A stretch of 64,000 nt of DNA from Maribellus comscasis (GTDB lineage Bacteria; Bacteroidota; Bacteroidia; Bacteroidales; Prolixibacteraceae), in the NCBI RefSeq assembly GCF_009762775.1, contig NZ_CP046401.1:4178001-4242000 (forward strand), given 5' to 3'. Below are positions 53,029 to 62,040 of this stretch, piece after piece. Within the stretch, counting starts at the first letter, position 1; each line of letters opens with the position of its first letter. The position numbers and the translations under genes are program-made. Below the pieces are notes generated by a model. It was not told the DNA's origin, ran no database searches, and worked only from the letters and a program-made list of their open reading frames with translations.

Positions 53029-54156
53029 ATGTATAAAAAGAAAATAAAAATCAATCATCATTTATTCTATGACACTTCACACTCACCTTCGCTTGTTGAT
53101 ATTGTTGGAGAGGAAATGCTGGGGCACGTAACTGATTTTTGTTTTATTGCCAATCCGTATTATCCTACAACTTCACTACTTCGCAAGCTCAAAAAAAAGT
53201 TACCGGTAGTTATTAAATCATATCCGTCGAGTAATCCTATTCTTGCGCAGAAAGATTTGGCATCGGTACTTAATGTAAATCCTGAATATCTGGTTGTTGG
53301 AAACGGTGCGACTGAGTTGATAACACTCCTTCAGAAGCATATCATTGAAAGTATTGCCATACCAATTCCAACTTTTGGAGAATATATTGAAAAATTAAGA
53401 AGTTTGGATCAGGCAAAACTGTTTCAACTACCTGCTGAAAATGATTATCAGCTCGATTTGAAAGAGTACGCAGAATGGATCAACCTGAGAGAATTAACTT
53501 CTGCGTTAATTATCAATCCCGGAAACCCAACCGGGCAGTTTATTTCAGTGAAGGAAATGGTTGAATTTCTTGGGAAAATGAGACATCTGAAGCTCATTTT
53601 GATTGACGAATCGTTTATTGATTTTTCCGGAAAGGAAATTCCAAGCTTGATTCAATTTGTGGAGAGTTTTCCAAATCTGGTGATTGTTCGTAGTATGAGT
53701 AAACACTGTGGTATCCCCGGATTACGGTTGGGATATTGCTGTACTTCCAACAAAGATTTTTTAAAACAAATCAGAAATGCACTGCCGGTTTGGAACATCA
53801 ATACCTTAGCAGAATATTTTCTGACTCAATTAAAAAGTACGGATCATGAATATCATATCGGCCGAAAGAAGGTGATTGATGACATGGGCGTTTTGTATGA
53901 TAAACTTTCAGCAATAGGCGGCTTAAAAGTGTATCCTTCGGGGAGTAATTTTCTATTGATAAAAATATGCCATGGCCCAACGGCGACCGAAATTCAAAAG
54001 CAACTGCTTGAAGAATACGGTGTTTATGTGCGCGACTGCAGCAATAAAGTTGGTCTGGATAAATTTCATATTCGTGCTGCTTCTCAGGGAAGACAAAAAG
54101 ACAAAATTTTGATTCGGGCGCTGAAAAAGGTGCTTGGCTCAAAAACTATTCAATAA
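53029..54156 (+). CDS. PLP-dependent aminotransferase, class I/II (CobD/HisC-like)
   Basis: This 375-residue fold-type I enzyme has VVGNGATELITLL, a TSALIINPGNPTGQ loop, LILIDESFIDF with its PLP-binding Asp, and RSMSKHCGIPGLRLGY with the PLP Lys. It resembles histidinol-phosphate aminotransferase and the CobD threonine-phosphate decarboxylase more than ordinary aspartate aminotransferases. The N-terminus (DTSHSPSLVDIVGEE) is longer than in HisC. It lies 92 bases after the GSII stop, beyond a terminator, and its 3' end overlaps the convergent HAD gene by 11 bases. The substrate is unknown. A phosphorylated or amino-alcohol compound would fit the neighbours, which is only an inference. Confidence 0.85.
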   Translation: MYKKKIKINHHLFYDTSHSPSLVDIVGEEMLGHVTDFCFIANPYYPTTSLLRKLKKKLPVVIKSYPSSNPILAQKDLASVLNVNPEYLVVGNGATELITLLQKHIIESIAIPIPTFGEYIEKLRSLDQAKLFQLPAENDYQLDLKEYAEWINLRELTSALIINPGNPTGQFISVKEMVEFLGKMRHLKLILIDESFIDFSGKEIPSLIQFVESFPNLVIVRSMSKHCGIPGLRLGYCCTSNKDFLKQIRNALPVWNINTLAEYFLTQLKSTDHEYHIGRKKVIDDMGVLYDKLSAIGGLKVYPSGSNFLLIKICHGPTATEIQKQLLEEYGVYVRDCSNKVGLDKFHIRAASQGRQKDKILIRALKKVLGSKTIQ

Positions 54157-54997
54157 CCGCCGAATCACAAATATAGGTTGGGATAATTCCGGAACTCCCA
54201 ATTCTTATTTTGGCCATGTCGGGTAGTGTATTTCCTGAAAGAACCAGCGCAGTGTCCAGTCCAAATTTGTTGCCGCCAATAATATCAGTAAACAACGTGT
54301 CACCAACCATTAAAATTTCGTTTCTTTTTACCTGAATATCCTGTAACGCACGTTCGTAGGCCAGCAGGAACATTTGTGCATCGGGTTTTCCAAAACGGAT
54401 AAAATTTTTCCCGATGATATTTTCAACCATGTCTGCAAGTCCGCCAATGGCAACAGAAATGTCGTTTCTGCTTACAGGGTAGTTAATATCGGTGTTTGCA
54501 ACAACAACCGTCATGTTTTTTTTCCGAAGCAGGTTAATCGTTTTGTTTAAATCATCATTCCAGCTAAACCCTTCATCGTCCAAAAAAGCAAAAGATTCAA
54601 TATGATCCAGATTGTTTAAATCAATATCGGCAACCGGTATCGTATTCAATCCAACCGATTCAATGTAATGCGCTGAAGCACTTGTTCCTAGATAGGCAAC
54701 TGAATTTCCATTGGTAACTTTTGTTTTAAAAAATTCCATGGCCAGCATTCCTGAAGAAAGAATTTTATCGGTAGTAATATACCGTATTCCTCTTGTTTGG
54801 TACCATTTTGCGAGCTCCTCTGGACTTCTCGACGAATCGTTGGTTAATACATAATAATGTATTCCCTTTCTCTCGAGGTATTCAAACGTTTTTTCTATAT
54901 CAGGGATTAGACCTTTGTGATTCTTCAACACACCAAATGCATCAAAAAATACGGCTTTGTAGTTTTTAACTACACTTCTGAAACTTTTTGTTCGCAT
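54146..54997 (-). CDS. HAD-superfamily protein (IIA, NagD-like) with altered motif I
   Basis: This 283-residue HAD protein has motif II in YVLTNDSSRS, a GKPDAQMF segment for motif III and MVGDTLFTDIIGG for motif IV. Motif I reads VFFDAFGVL: the nucleophile Asp19 is present but the usual second Asp (DxD) is Phe21. That Asp is the general acid/base in HAD phosphatases, so the chemistry may differ or activity may be weak. It starts 11 bases after the choline-kinase-like gene stop. The gene is the last of a three-gene operon with that kinase and a glutamine-synthetase-fold ligase. Confidence 0.85.
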   Translation of the reverse strand: MRTKSFRSVVKNYKAVFFDAFGVLKNHKGLIPDIEKTFEYLERKGIHYYVLTNDSSRSPEELAKWYQTRGIRYITTDKILSSGMLAMEFFKTKVTNGNSVAYLGTSASAHYIESVGLNTIPVADIDLNNLDHIESFAFLDDEGFSWNDDLNKTINLLRKKNMTVVVANTDINYPVSRNDISVAIGGLADMVENIIGKNFIRFGKPDAQMFLLAYERALQDIQVKRNEILMVGDTLFTDIIGGNKFGLDTALVLSGNTLPDMAKIRIGSSGIIPTYICDSAVIE

Positions 54998-55008
54998 TTT
55001 ATTTTTGA

Positions 55009-56052
55009 TTAAATATTTAATTCTCTTAATATCTTTTCTACTCTGTAATTTGCATCCAGAGCAGGGAAATAAGTTTCATAAGCCTCTTTTATCAATTTGC
55101 TCGAATAGTATTGACGAAAAAAATACGGACCATCTTTTACAACATAGTTTAAAATAAAAAAACGGTAAGCTTCCTTTATAAAACGTACTTCCGGCTCGGT
55201 TAAAGGATAAATTCTGTGATATTCTTTCAGGAACATCATAAACCGGTCTTCCATCAAAGTATCTACAAGATAACTGAATACTGTGCGATCTCCTACATCG
55301 GAAACAACCCGGCTGAAAAAATAGAAATCCATTACCCGTGAGGACATCCGGAACCAGTCATAATCCCATCGCGATTGAAATTTTCCGTCTCCGGTAATCG
55401 AAAAATTTCCAATATTCCAGTCTACAAATACCGGTATGTTTTCAAATTCACTTGCATAATTTACCTTATCTGCATTCACAAGAAAATATTCACAGTGTTT
55501 TTGAATCGTGGTTTTGTGCGATTCATCCATTTCAATTTCATCTCTCTCAATCGATTTCTGAAGTTGATGGATATCGGTAATTACCGTTTTTGAAGGATTG
55601 GGGAGTTGGTTGCAAATATTTGTACAAGCTTTATGAAACCTTGCGAGTTCTCTTCCAAGTTTTTTAATGTGTTTTTCTTCCAGGCGGCGCGGGAGTTTGT
55701 TTCGAATTTTTATCGGATTATAAAAAATGACCCATGCGCTGTTTTCTACCTGATGAAAACGGTAAATAAAAAGTTCGTTCTTTTTTACCAATGATTGAGC
55801 GAGAAAATTCTGGTATGGCATTTCGAGGTTGTTTGCCAGGTTGTTGATGATAATATGATCTTCTCTGAAATCGTCAAATCTGCCATAATCAGAAAGTTTG
55901 GCAAAAACCGGTTCTCTTTCGTAAAACGAAACTTTATATACCTGGTTGGTAGATACGTGTGCACTTACATCGTAAATACCTTTTATTTCATGTCTGTCGT
56001 CAAATTCGCGCCAGGCATGTCTTATTATTAACAGCGGATCTATTTTTTGCAT
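55009..56052 (-). CDS. choline/aminoglycoside-kinase-like phosphotransferase
   Basis: This 347-residue protein has the APH/choline-kinase fold. An N-lobe (VYKVSFYEREPVFAKLSDYG) and a C-lobe with LGRELARFHKAC are visible. The catalytic loop is VFVDWNIGNFSI, where the usual His-x-Asp becomes Val-Asp and the Asn is kept. The metal Asp segment is SRWDYDWFRMSSRVMDF. The family phosphorylates small alcohols or sugars. Asp and Asn are present, so kinase activity is possible. It starts 25 bases after the ligase stop and is followed 11 bases later by the HAD gene, suggesting phosphorylation and dephosphorylation steps around one small molecule. Confidence 0.8.
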   Translation of the reverse strand: MQKIDPLLIIRHAWREFDDRHEIKGIYDVSAHVSTNQVYKVSFYEREPVFAKLSDYGRFDDFREDHIIINNLANNLEMPYQNFLAQSLVKKNELFIYRFHQVENSAWVIFYNPIKIRNKLPRRLEEKHIKKLGRELARFHKACTNICNQLPNPSKTVITDIHQLQKSIERDEIEMDESHKTTIQKHCEYFLVNADKVNYASEFENIPVFVDWNIGNFSITGDGKFQSRWDYDWFRMSSRVMDFYFFSRVVSDVGDRTVFSYLVDTLMEDRFMMFLKEYHRIYPLTEPEVRFIKEAYRFFILNYVVKDGPYFFRQYYSSKLIKEAYETYFPALDANYRVEKILRELNI

Positions 56053-56077
56053 CTGTTCTTCAGATTCTTTATATCGG

Positions 56078-57436
56078 TTAAATTATTTCAAAATATCGCT
56101 TTAATTCCCAGTCGGAAACATTTTTTTCGAACTGCCGCCATTCCCATTCACGTGTTTTTGTGAAATGTTCCACGAAAGCCGCTCCGAACAGTTCTCTGGC
56201 GATGGTTGAATTTACCATCTTTTCTGTTGCGTCAGCCAGGTTTGTGGAAAGTGTTCCTTTTTCTGTTTCATTGTATGCATTCCCCTTTGTTTCCGGTTCT
56301 TTGAGTTTTAATTTGTTCTTAATGCCGTAAAGTCCGGAAGCCAGCGAGGCTGCCATAGCAAGATAAGCATTTGTGTCGGCACCAGGTACACGAAGTTCAA
56401 TTCTTGACGATTTTTTGCTGCCCGGAATCACCCTGATTGCTGCAGTTCGGTTATCAATACCCCATGTTGGCGTTGCCGGAGCCCAGTCGCCGTGCCCAAT
56501 TCGTTTGTAACTGTTCACGTTCGGAGCATACATGGGTAAAATTTCTGGGAGACAAACTAACTGTCCTGCAATATAATGCTCCAGTAATTCTGTTGTTCCT
56601 GAACTGCCGTTTTCCGAAAAAAATAAATTTCTGGTTCCCGATTCATCCCATAAACTTTGATGAATATGTCCTCCGCAGCCCGGAAGATTTGTATTCCATT
56701 TAGCCATAAAAGTGGCAACAAAGTTATGCCGGTAAGCAATTTCTTTTACACTCGATTTAAAAAGCATTGCTTTGTCAGCCGCTGCCAGAATATCATCATA
56801 GATTACAGTTGCCTCATAAACTCCCGGGCCGGTTTCAGTGTGAACTCCTTCAATAGCGACATTGAATTTTTCAAGAAGGTTAAACAACTCGGCGACATAA
56901 TTATGGTTTAAAGATGTCCGTATCCCGGAATACCCAAACATTCCGGGGGTAATGGGCTGTAATTGCTGAAAATTGGAATCATGAATTTCAGAAGGTGTAC
57001 CCCTAAAATTGAACCATTCAAATTCCTGGGCAAAAATGGCGTTAAATCCCATTTCGCTGCACTGTTTTTTTACGCGTTTTAATAAACTTCGCGGACAAGA
57101 GGCTGATGCGTATTTTTCATCGTTGCTAAAATCGGCTATAAAAAAAGGAACATCATTTTCCCATGGAATTTCACGAAACGTCGCAAAATCTAATTTTGCT
57201 TTGGCATCCGGGTAACCCGAATGCCAGCCGGTAACCATTGAGTTGTCATAGCACTGGTCACCGGAATCCCAGCCAAAAACTACGTCGCAAAATCCAATTT
57301 CACTTTTAGCAGCTTCTAAAAATTTATTTTTGTGAATGTATTTGCTTCTTAAAATCCCATCTACATCGGGTATACCGTACTTAATTCTTAAATGGTCTGA
57401 TTCCTTGATTTTTTTTATAATTTCTTCCTCATTCAT
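56078..57436 (-). CDS. glutamine-synthetase-fold gamma-glutamyl ligase
   Basis: ATG 57436 gives 452 residues; a TTG 14 codons upstream was rejected. The protein has the glutamine-synthetase core: IFAQEFEWFNFRG with its metal Glu, GVHTETGPGVYEATVIYDD, GCGGHIHQSLWD, and RIGHGDWAPATPTWGIDNRT. RIELRVPGADTNAYLAMAAS is the C-terminal signature. Sequence and length resemble PuuA/GlnA4-like gamma-glutamyl-polyamine or ethanolamine ligases more than true GSI, but the amine cannot be told from the sequence. It heads an operon with the choline-kinase-like and HAD genes. The shared context suggests handling of an amino alcohol or amine. Confidence 0.85.
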   Translation of the reverse strand: MNEEEIIKKIKESDHLRIKYGIPDVDGILRSKYIHKNKFLEAAKSEIGFCDVVFGWDSGDQCYDNSMVTGWHSGYPDAKAKLDFATFREIPWENDVPFFIADFSNDEKYASASCPRSLLKRVKKQCSEMGFNAIFAQEFEWFNFRGTPSEIHDSNFQQLQPITPGMFGYSGIRTSLNHNYVAELFNLLEKFNVAIEGVHTETGPGVYEATVIYDDILAAADKAMLFKSSVKEIAYRHNFVATFMAKWNTNLPGCGGHIHQSLWDESGTRNLFFSENGSSGTTELLEHYIAGQLVCLPEILPMYAPNVNSYKRIGHGDWAPATPTWGIDNRTAAIRVIPGSKKSSRIELRVPGADTNAYLAMAASLASGLYGIKNKLKLKEPETKGNAYNETEKGTLSTNLADATEKMVNSTIARELFGAAFVEHFTKTREWEWRQFEKNVSDWELKRYFEII

Positions 57437-57612
57437 TTCTTTCTGAAATTTTAAGTAAAATAATTGATGTTTCAGCAAATATCAAATTCATTTTGTCGAA
57501 AATCGATACAGAAGGGCATAAAAACGCTTTTAAAGTAAAAATCGAAATAAAGAGATAAGATATTATGATTTTTGAGAATTTGTTAATTTTTTCTATAGGT
57601 TGTCGGTTTTTA

Positions 57613-57640
57613 GGGGTGTGGATTGGAAATATGTAATTTT
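57613..57640 (+). promoter_or_regulatory. G-rich motif, first copy upstream of GSIII
   Basis: GGGGTGTGGATTGGAAATAT followed by GTAATTTT. It resembles the motif at 57668-57696, which is 55 bases further on, and the one at 51673-51702. Confidence 0.35.
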
Positions 57641-57667
57641 TTTTGAGTTTGAGTTTGAGATTTTGAT

Positions 57668-57696
57668 GGGGTGTGATGGAAAATATATTAATTTTG
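57668..57696 (+). promoter_or_regulatory. G-rich motif overlapping the GSIII -7 box
   Basis: GGGGTGTGATGGAAAATATA leads directly into TAATTTTG (57689-57696), an exact TAnnTTTG -7 element. A TTTG at 57662-57665 could be the -33 element, with a long 23-base spacer. The motif lies between the two boxes. Confidence 0.45.
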
Positions 57697-57738
57697 AATT
57701 CAACTTAATAAAATTAACAGACTTAATACTTTACAGAC

Positions 57739-59928
57739 ATGGCTCAATTCAGATTTAATGCGTTGAAGGAAGTCCTCAATCGCCAACCTGTGGAATTTGT
57801 TAGAGAAGACAATTTAGTTTCCGATTATTTTGGAATGCTGGTATTCGACCAGACAAAAATGAAAAAATATCTATCGCGTGAAGCATATAAGTCAGTGGTG
57901 GACGCGATAGAAAACGGAACAACCGTCGATCGGAAGATGGCCGATCAGGTGGCACAGGGAATGAAAGCCTGGGCAATAGAAAATGGAGCGACACATTATA
58001 CCCACTGGTTTCATCCGTTGACCGACGGAACAGCGGAAAAGCATGATGCTTTTATCGTCAACGGTGCCGACGGAGGTGTTATCGAATCGTTTTCAGGGAA
58101 ATTGCTTGCTCAGCAGGAACCCGATGCATCATCGTTTCCAAGCGGAGGAATTCGTCAAACATTTGAAGCCCGCGGCTATACTGCATGGGATCCGACTTCT
58201 CCGGCTTTTATCAGCGAAACAACTTTAACCATCCCTACGATATTTATATCGTATACAGGTGAAGCGCTTGATTTTAAAACTCCGCTTTTACGTGCATTGG
58301 GAACTGTCGATAAAGCTGCTACCGCTGTTTGTCAGTACTTTGATAAAAATGTTACTCATGTGCAGGCAAATCTGGGCTGGGAACAGGAATACTTTCTTAT
58401 TGATGAAGCTTTGTATATGGCTCGCCCTGACCTGGTGTTGACCGGACGCACGTTAATGGGGCACGCATCATCAAAAGATCAGCAGTTGGACGATCATTAT
58501 TTTTCATCCATTCCAACACGTGTTAATCGTTTTATGCAGGATGTTGAAAATGAGGCTTACAAACTGGGTATCCCCATTAAAACAAGACACAACGAGGTGG
58601 CTCCCAATCAGTTTGAAGTGGCTCCGATTTTTGAGGAAGCAAATCTTTCAAATGATCATAACCAATTGATGATGGACATTATGCAAAAAATAGCCCGTCG
58701 TCATAAATTCAGAATACTATTTCATGAAAAACCCTTCTCGGGAATTAATGGATCCGGGAAACATAATAATTGGTCACTTTCCACAAATACGGGAGTGAAT
58801 TTGTATTCACCCGGGAAAAATCCAAAAACAAATTTACAGTTTCTCACTTTTGTTGTAAACACTTTAAAAGCAGTTTACGACAATCAGGATTTATTAAGGG
58901 CTAGTATTCTGAATGCTTCGAATTCACATCGCCTGGGAGCAAACGAAGCGCCTCCTTCAATTTTATCGGTTTTTCTGGGAACTGAAGTTTCAAAAATGCT
59001 CGATTTAATGGAAGAAGCAGTGGTTGACCGAAAAATGACACCAGATGAAAAAACAGCATTAAAACTAAATATTGGTCGGATTCCTGAAATTATTCTTGAC
59101 AATACCGACCGTAACCGCACGTCTCCTTTTGCATTTACCGGTAACCGTTTTGAATTTCGTGCTGTTGGGTCTTCGGCCAACAACGCATCGGCGCTTATTG
59201 TACTGAATACAGTAGTTGCCAATCAGTTAATAAATTTTAAGAAAGCGGTTGACAAACTCATCGAAGAGGGAGTAAAAAAGGATGAAGCTATCTTTCAGAC
59301 TTTAAAAAGCCTGATAATTGACTCGAAACCTATCCGGTTTAATGGCGACGGATACAGTACCGACTGGGTGGATGAGGCGACAAAAAGAGGGCTTACAAAT
59401 ATTACCAATGTGCCTGATTCGCTGGCATCTTATCTTCGTCCGGAAAGTATCGCTCTGTTTAATTCAATGGGGGTTTTTAACGAGTCGGAGCTACACGGAA
59501 GAGTGGAAGTTGAATACGAGAAATTTGTAATGAAAATACAGATTGAGGCTCGTGTTTTGGGAGATCTGGCAATCAATCATATCGTTCCAACTGCTGTCGA
59601 ATATCAAACCATGCTGCTGGAAAATGTAAAAAACCTGAAAGATGTATTTTCTGATGATGAATTTGATTCTCTGGCGGGAGCAAGAAAAGAATTGATAAAA
59701 GAAATCGGGGAACATATTTCTGCAATAAAAGCGCTCCGAAAAGAGGTGATTGAGGCAAGAAAAGTTGCTAACGTTGTGGAAGATGTTAAAGAAAAAGCAA
59801 GATCTTACGATACCAAAGTAAAACCTTTTCTTGATGAAATCCGTTATCATGTCGATAAGCTGGAACTGATCGTTGATAATGAAAAATGGCCACTTCCAAA
59901 ATATCGCGAGTTGTTGTTTGTTCGCTAA
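57739..59928 (+). CDS. glutamine synthetase, GSIII type
   Basis: This 729-residue enzyme matches the large type III family in length and sequence. It has the GlnN-type start (FRFNALKEVLNRQPVEF), GGIRQTFEARGYTAWDPTSP and ANLGWEQEYFLID with its metal Glu. IKTRHNEVAPNQFEVAPIFE, GSGKHNNWSLSTNTG and RNRTSPFAFTGNRFEFRAVG line the active site. A long helical tail lies at about 640-729 (KELIKEIGEHISAIKALRKE). GSIII is common in Bacteroidota as a main ammonium-assimilating enzyme. It has its own promoter overlapped by a G-rich motif and is followed by a terminator. Confidence 0.96.
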   Translation: MAQFRFNALKEVLNRQPVEFVREDNLVSDYFGMLVFDQTKMKKYLSREAYKSVVDAIENGTTVDRKMADQVAQGMKAWAIENGATHYTHWFHPLTDGTAEKHDAFIVNGADGGVIESFSGKLLAQQEPDASSFPSGGIRQTFEARGYTAWDPTSPAFISETTLTIPTIFISYTGEALDFKTPLLRALGTVDKAATAVCQYFDKNVTHVQANLGWEQEYFLIDEALYMARPDLVLTGRTLMGHASSKDQQLDDHYFSSIPTRVNRFMQDVENEAYKLGIPIKTRHNEVAPNQFEVAPIFEEANLSNDHNQLMMDIMQKIARRHKFRILFHEKPFSGINGSGKHNNWSLSTNTGVNLYSPGKNPKTNLQFLTFVVNTLKAVYDNQDLLRASILNASNSHRLGANEAPPSILSVFLGTEVSKMLDLMEEAVVDRKMTPDEKTALKLNIGRIPEIILDNTDRNRTSPFAFTGNRFEFRAVGSSANNASALIVLNTVVANQLINFKKAVDKLIEEGVKKDEAIFQTLKSLIIDSKPIRFNGDGYSTDWVDEATKRGLTNITNVPDSLASYLRPESIALFNSMGVFNESELHGRVEVEYEKFVMKIQIEARVLGDLAINHIVPTAVEYQTMLLENVKNLKDVFSDDEFDSLAGARKELIKEIGEHISAIKALRKEVIEARKVANVVEDVKEKARSYDTKVKPFLDEIRYHVDKLELIVDNEKWPLPKYRELLFVR

Positions 59929-59951
59929 ATAACTGCATAATAATTTGTGAG

Positions 59952-59982
59952 AAAGGTTTCGCTGATGCGGGACCTTTTTTTT
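59952..59982 (+). terminator. terminator after GSIII
   Basis: AAAGGTTTCG (59952-59961) and CGGGACCTTT (59968-59977) form a 10-bp stem with two wobble pairs and a six-base loop, with T-run to 59982. Confidence 0.8.
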
Positions 59983-60048
59983 GCAACTAATTTTTAATGA
60001 AGTTGTTGTAGTAGAAGAATGAATTGTCTTTTTTTATTTACAGCAACC

Positions 60049-60534
60049 ATGAAAAAGTATCTACTTTTAATTTTTTCCGTTTTTTTTGTAACGCTTACCA
60101 GTGCTCAGATTCGTAATATGGAGGTTCAGGACCTTGAGCAAAACTGGATCTCACTGGAGAAATTAAACGGTGAAAAATTGACAGTACTCGATTTTTGGGC
60201 TACCTGGTGCAAACCATGTGTTTCATCTATTCCTAAAATAAACGCACTTTATCATCAGTTCTCAAATGAAGGGGTAGCTTTTGTAGGTGTTAATACCGAT
60301 GGACCCAGAAACCAGGCAAAAGTAAAGCCTTTTGCAAACTCTTTAAATATCGAATATCCGGTTGTCCTGGATCCCGATTTGGAGCTGGTAAACGAATTCA
60401 ATATCACAGTTTTTCCGTCGCTGATTGTTCTTGATAGTAAAGGCGATGAAGTTTTTATTCACGAAGGCTACAACCCGGGAGACGAGCTAGCCATTAAAAA
60501 TAATCTGGAAAAATTGTTAGCCAATGAAAAATAA
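60049..60534 (+). CDS. TlpA-like thioredoxin-fold protein
   Basis: ATG 60049 gives 161 residues with a signal peptide (about 1-18). A frame from 60019 adds residues before the charged signal start and was rejected. The thioredoxin fold has LDFWATWCKPCVSSIPKI with the redox-active WCKPC at about residue 56-60, and FPSLIVLDSKG with the cis-Pro. It is a periplasmic thiol oxidoreductase, probably reducing or isomerising disulfides. Its 3' end overlaps the next gene by 11 bases, so the two are co-translated. Confidence 0.9.
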   Translation: MKKYLLLIFSVFFVTLTSAQIRNMEVQDLEQNWISLEKLNGEKLTVLDFWATWCKPCVSSIPKINALYHQFSNEGVAFVGVNTDGPRNQAKVKPFANSLNIEYPVVLDPDLELVNEFNITVFPSLIVLDSKGDEVFIHEGYNPGDELAIKNNLEKLLANEK

Positions 60535-62023
60535 ACACACAACTTTACTGCTTGCCTTTTGTTGCGGTGTGATTTCTTTAAAAGCACAACTCACAGGAAA
60601 CAATCTGGCTGAATATCAAATTGGAAATATTCCCGGAACCGATCCTCAATATGTAAACTCTGTTTACGACCAGCTGAATTTAGATTACCGGTTTAAAGAA
60701 TTTAGGGTGTCAGCCCGGTTAGAGAATTATTACTCAGGAGATTCATTACGAATAGCTTACACAAAAATTACCCAATATGCGCTTAATTACAGGAGCAAAG
60801 GGATAAACCTTAAAGCCGGGCATTTTTATGAAACATTGGGAAAAGGAATCTTATTCCGGGGATACGAAATAAAAAATTCAATATATGAAGATCAGATTTA
60901 TCGTGTGAAACAGGGTTTTTATCGCGATGCGGTGGGGTTTTCCGGAAGCTACTCAAATAAATTGATGCATGTAAAAGCCTTGCGTGGGAAATCGTTAATC
61001 AACCAGTTGCCTCCAACAGCTCATGACCGAAGACTGGATTTGGTTACAGCTGTTGAAACAAAATTTAAAATCGCGAATCAAGCCATCGGTATTATCGGAT
61101 TACAAAATGAAACAAAAGAAAAGAAATCGAAATATTTATCTGCCCTGATTAGTGGAAATCTACTTCGGTTTTTTGATTATTACGGCGAGTTGGCGCACAG
61201 AATAAATGCGGGAGAAAATTTTTTTAGCTTTGAAAACAGCGATTCGTACGGCGCCTATTTTAGTCTTGGGTTTTCGAAACCCGGTCTGGGGGCTTCGCTC
61301 GAACTCAAAGACTACCGTAATATTTTTATAGGTTCAGGAATTTCCGATCCGCCTACGCTGGTAAAAGAACATTTTTATAAATTACTTAATCGCAGTACCC
61401 ACGTCCCTTATTATTTTGATGAAAGTGGTTACCAATTTGAGCTCTTTTTTGTTCCGGCTGAAAATCATTTAATCACAGTAAATCATTCCCACTCAAAAAA
61501 TGATCTTGGGGATAAAGATTATGATTCTGGAGAATATTTTGCTGACTGGCAATTTACTTTCCGGTCAAAGAATCAGGTTAAAATTTTTATCGATTATTCA
61601 TACGACGATATCCTGTTTGAAAACGCAAGGTATGCAACAGGATTTTATTTTACGCATATTCTTGCGGGAGATTGGTCAGGGACAGTTGAGTCTGAAATTC
61701 AACAGATTGAGCGAACAATTACCGAAACCCAATCGTTTATAAATTTATATACCGGCTTTATTCTGAATAAATCGTCCCGCTTTTCGGCGGCGTTTGTTTT
61801 GGAATTTACCAACGATGAAAAAGTTGCAGATGTTGCAAACACCAAAGAAATTGAAACACATCAATTTTACCCGGGACTGAATTTTTCATTGAAGCCAAAT
61901 AGAAAAAATACATTGCAATTGTTTGTAGGGAAACGGAGGGGCGGACCTACCTGTACTTCAGGAATATGCTACGAAGTTCTCGATTTTAAAGGAGCTGAAT
62001 TGAGATGGATGTTGAGAATTTAA
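60524..62023 (+). CDS. DUF6029-like secreted beta-rich protein
   Basis: This 499-residue protein has a signal peptide (about 1-21) and beta-strand-rich sequence with repeating YS/YG segments (LDYRFKEFRVSARLENYYSG, FAINSYGAYFSLGFS-like). It resembles an outer-membrane barrel and ends in RWMLRI. The DUF6029 assignment comes from memory of similar Bacteroidota proteins next to TlpA genes. The start overlaps the TlpA stop by 11 bases, and the redoxin gene follows 17 bases after its stop. The role is unknown; it may be a barrel working with the two redoxins. Confidence 0.7.
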   Translation: MKNKHTTLLLAFCCGVISLKAQLTGNNLAEYQIGNIPGTDPQYVNSVYDQLNLDYRFKEFRVSARLENYYSGDSLRIAYTKITQYALNYRSKGINLKAGHFYETLGKGILFRGYEIKNSIYEDQIYRVKQGFYRDAVGFSGSYSNKLMHVKALRGKSLINQLPPTAHDRRLDLVTAVETKFKIANQAIGIIGLQNETKEKKSKYLSALISGNLLRFFDYYGELAHRINAGENFFSFENSDSYGAYFSLGFSKPGLGASLELKDYRNIFIGSGISDPPTLVKEHFYKLLNRSTHVPYYFDESGYQFELFFVPAENHLITVNHSHSKNDLGDKDYDSGEYFADWQFTFRSKNQVKIFIDYSYDDILFENARYATGFYFTHILAGDWSGTVESEIQQIERTITETQSFINLYTGFILNKSSRFSAAFVLEFTNDEKVADVANTKEIETHQFYPGLNFSLKPNRKNTLQLFVGKRRGGPTCTSGICYEVLDFKGAELRWMLRI

Positions 62024-62040
62024 TCTATAAAAGAAAAGTC

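Larger units (their letters stand above)
57437..57738. other. divergent regulatory region between the gamma-glutamyl ligase and GSIII
   Basis: This 302-base gap contains two copies of a G-rich motif (57613-57640 and 57668-57696) that also occurs once upstream of GSII. No gene or RNA is seen. Confidence 0.6.
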
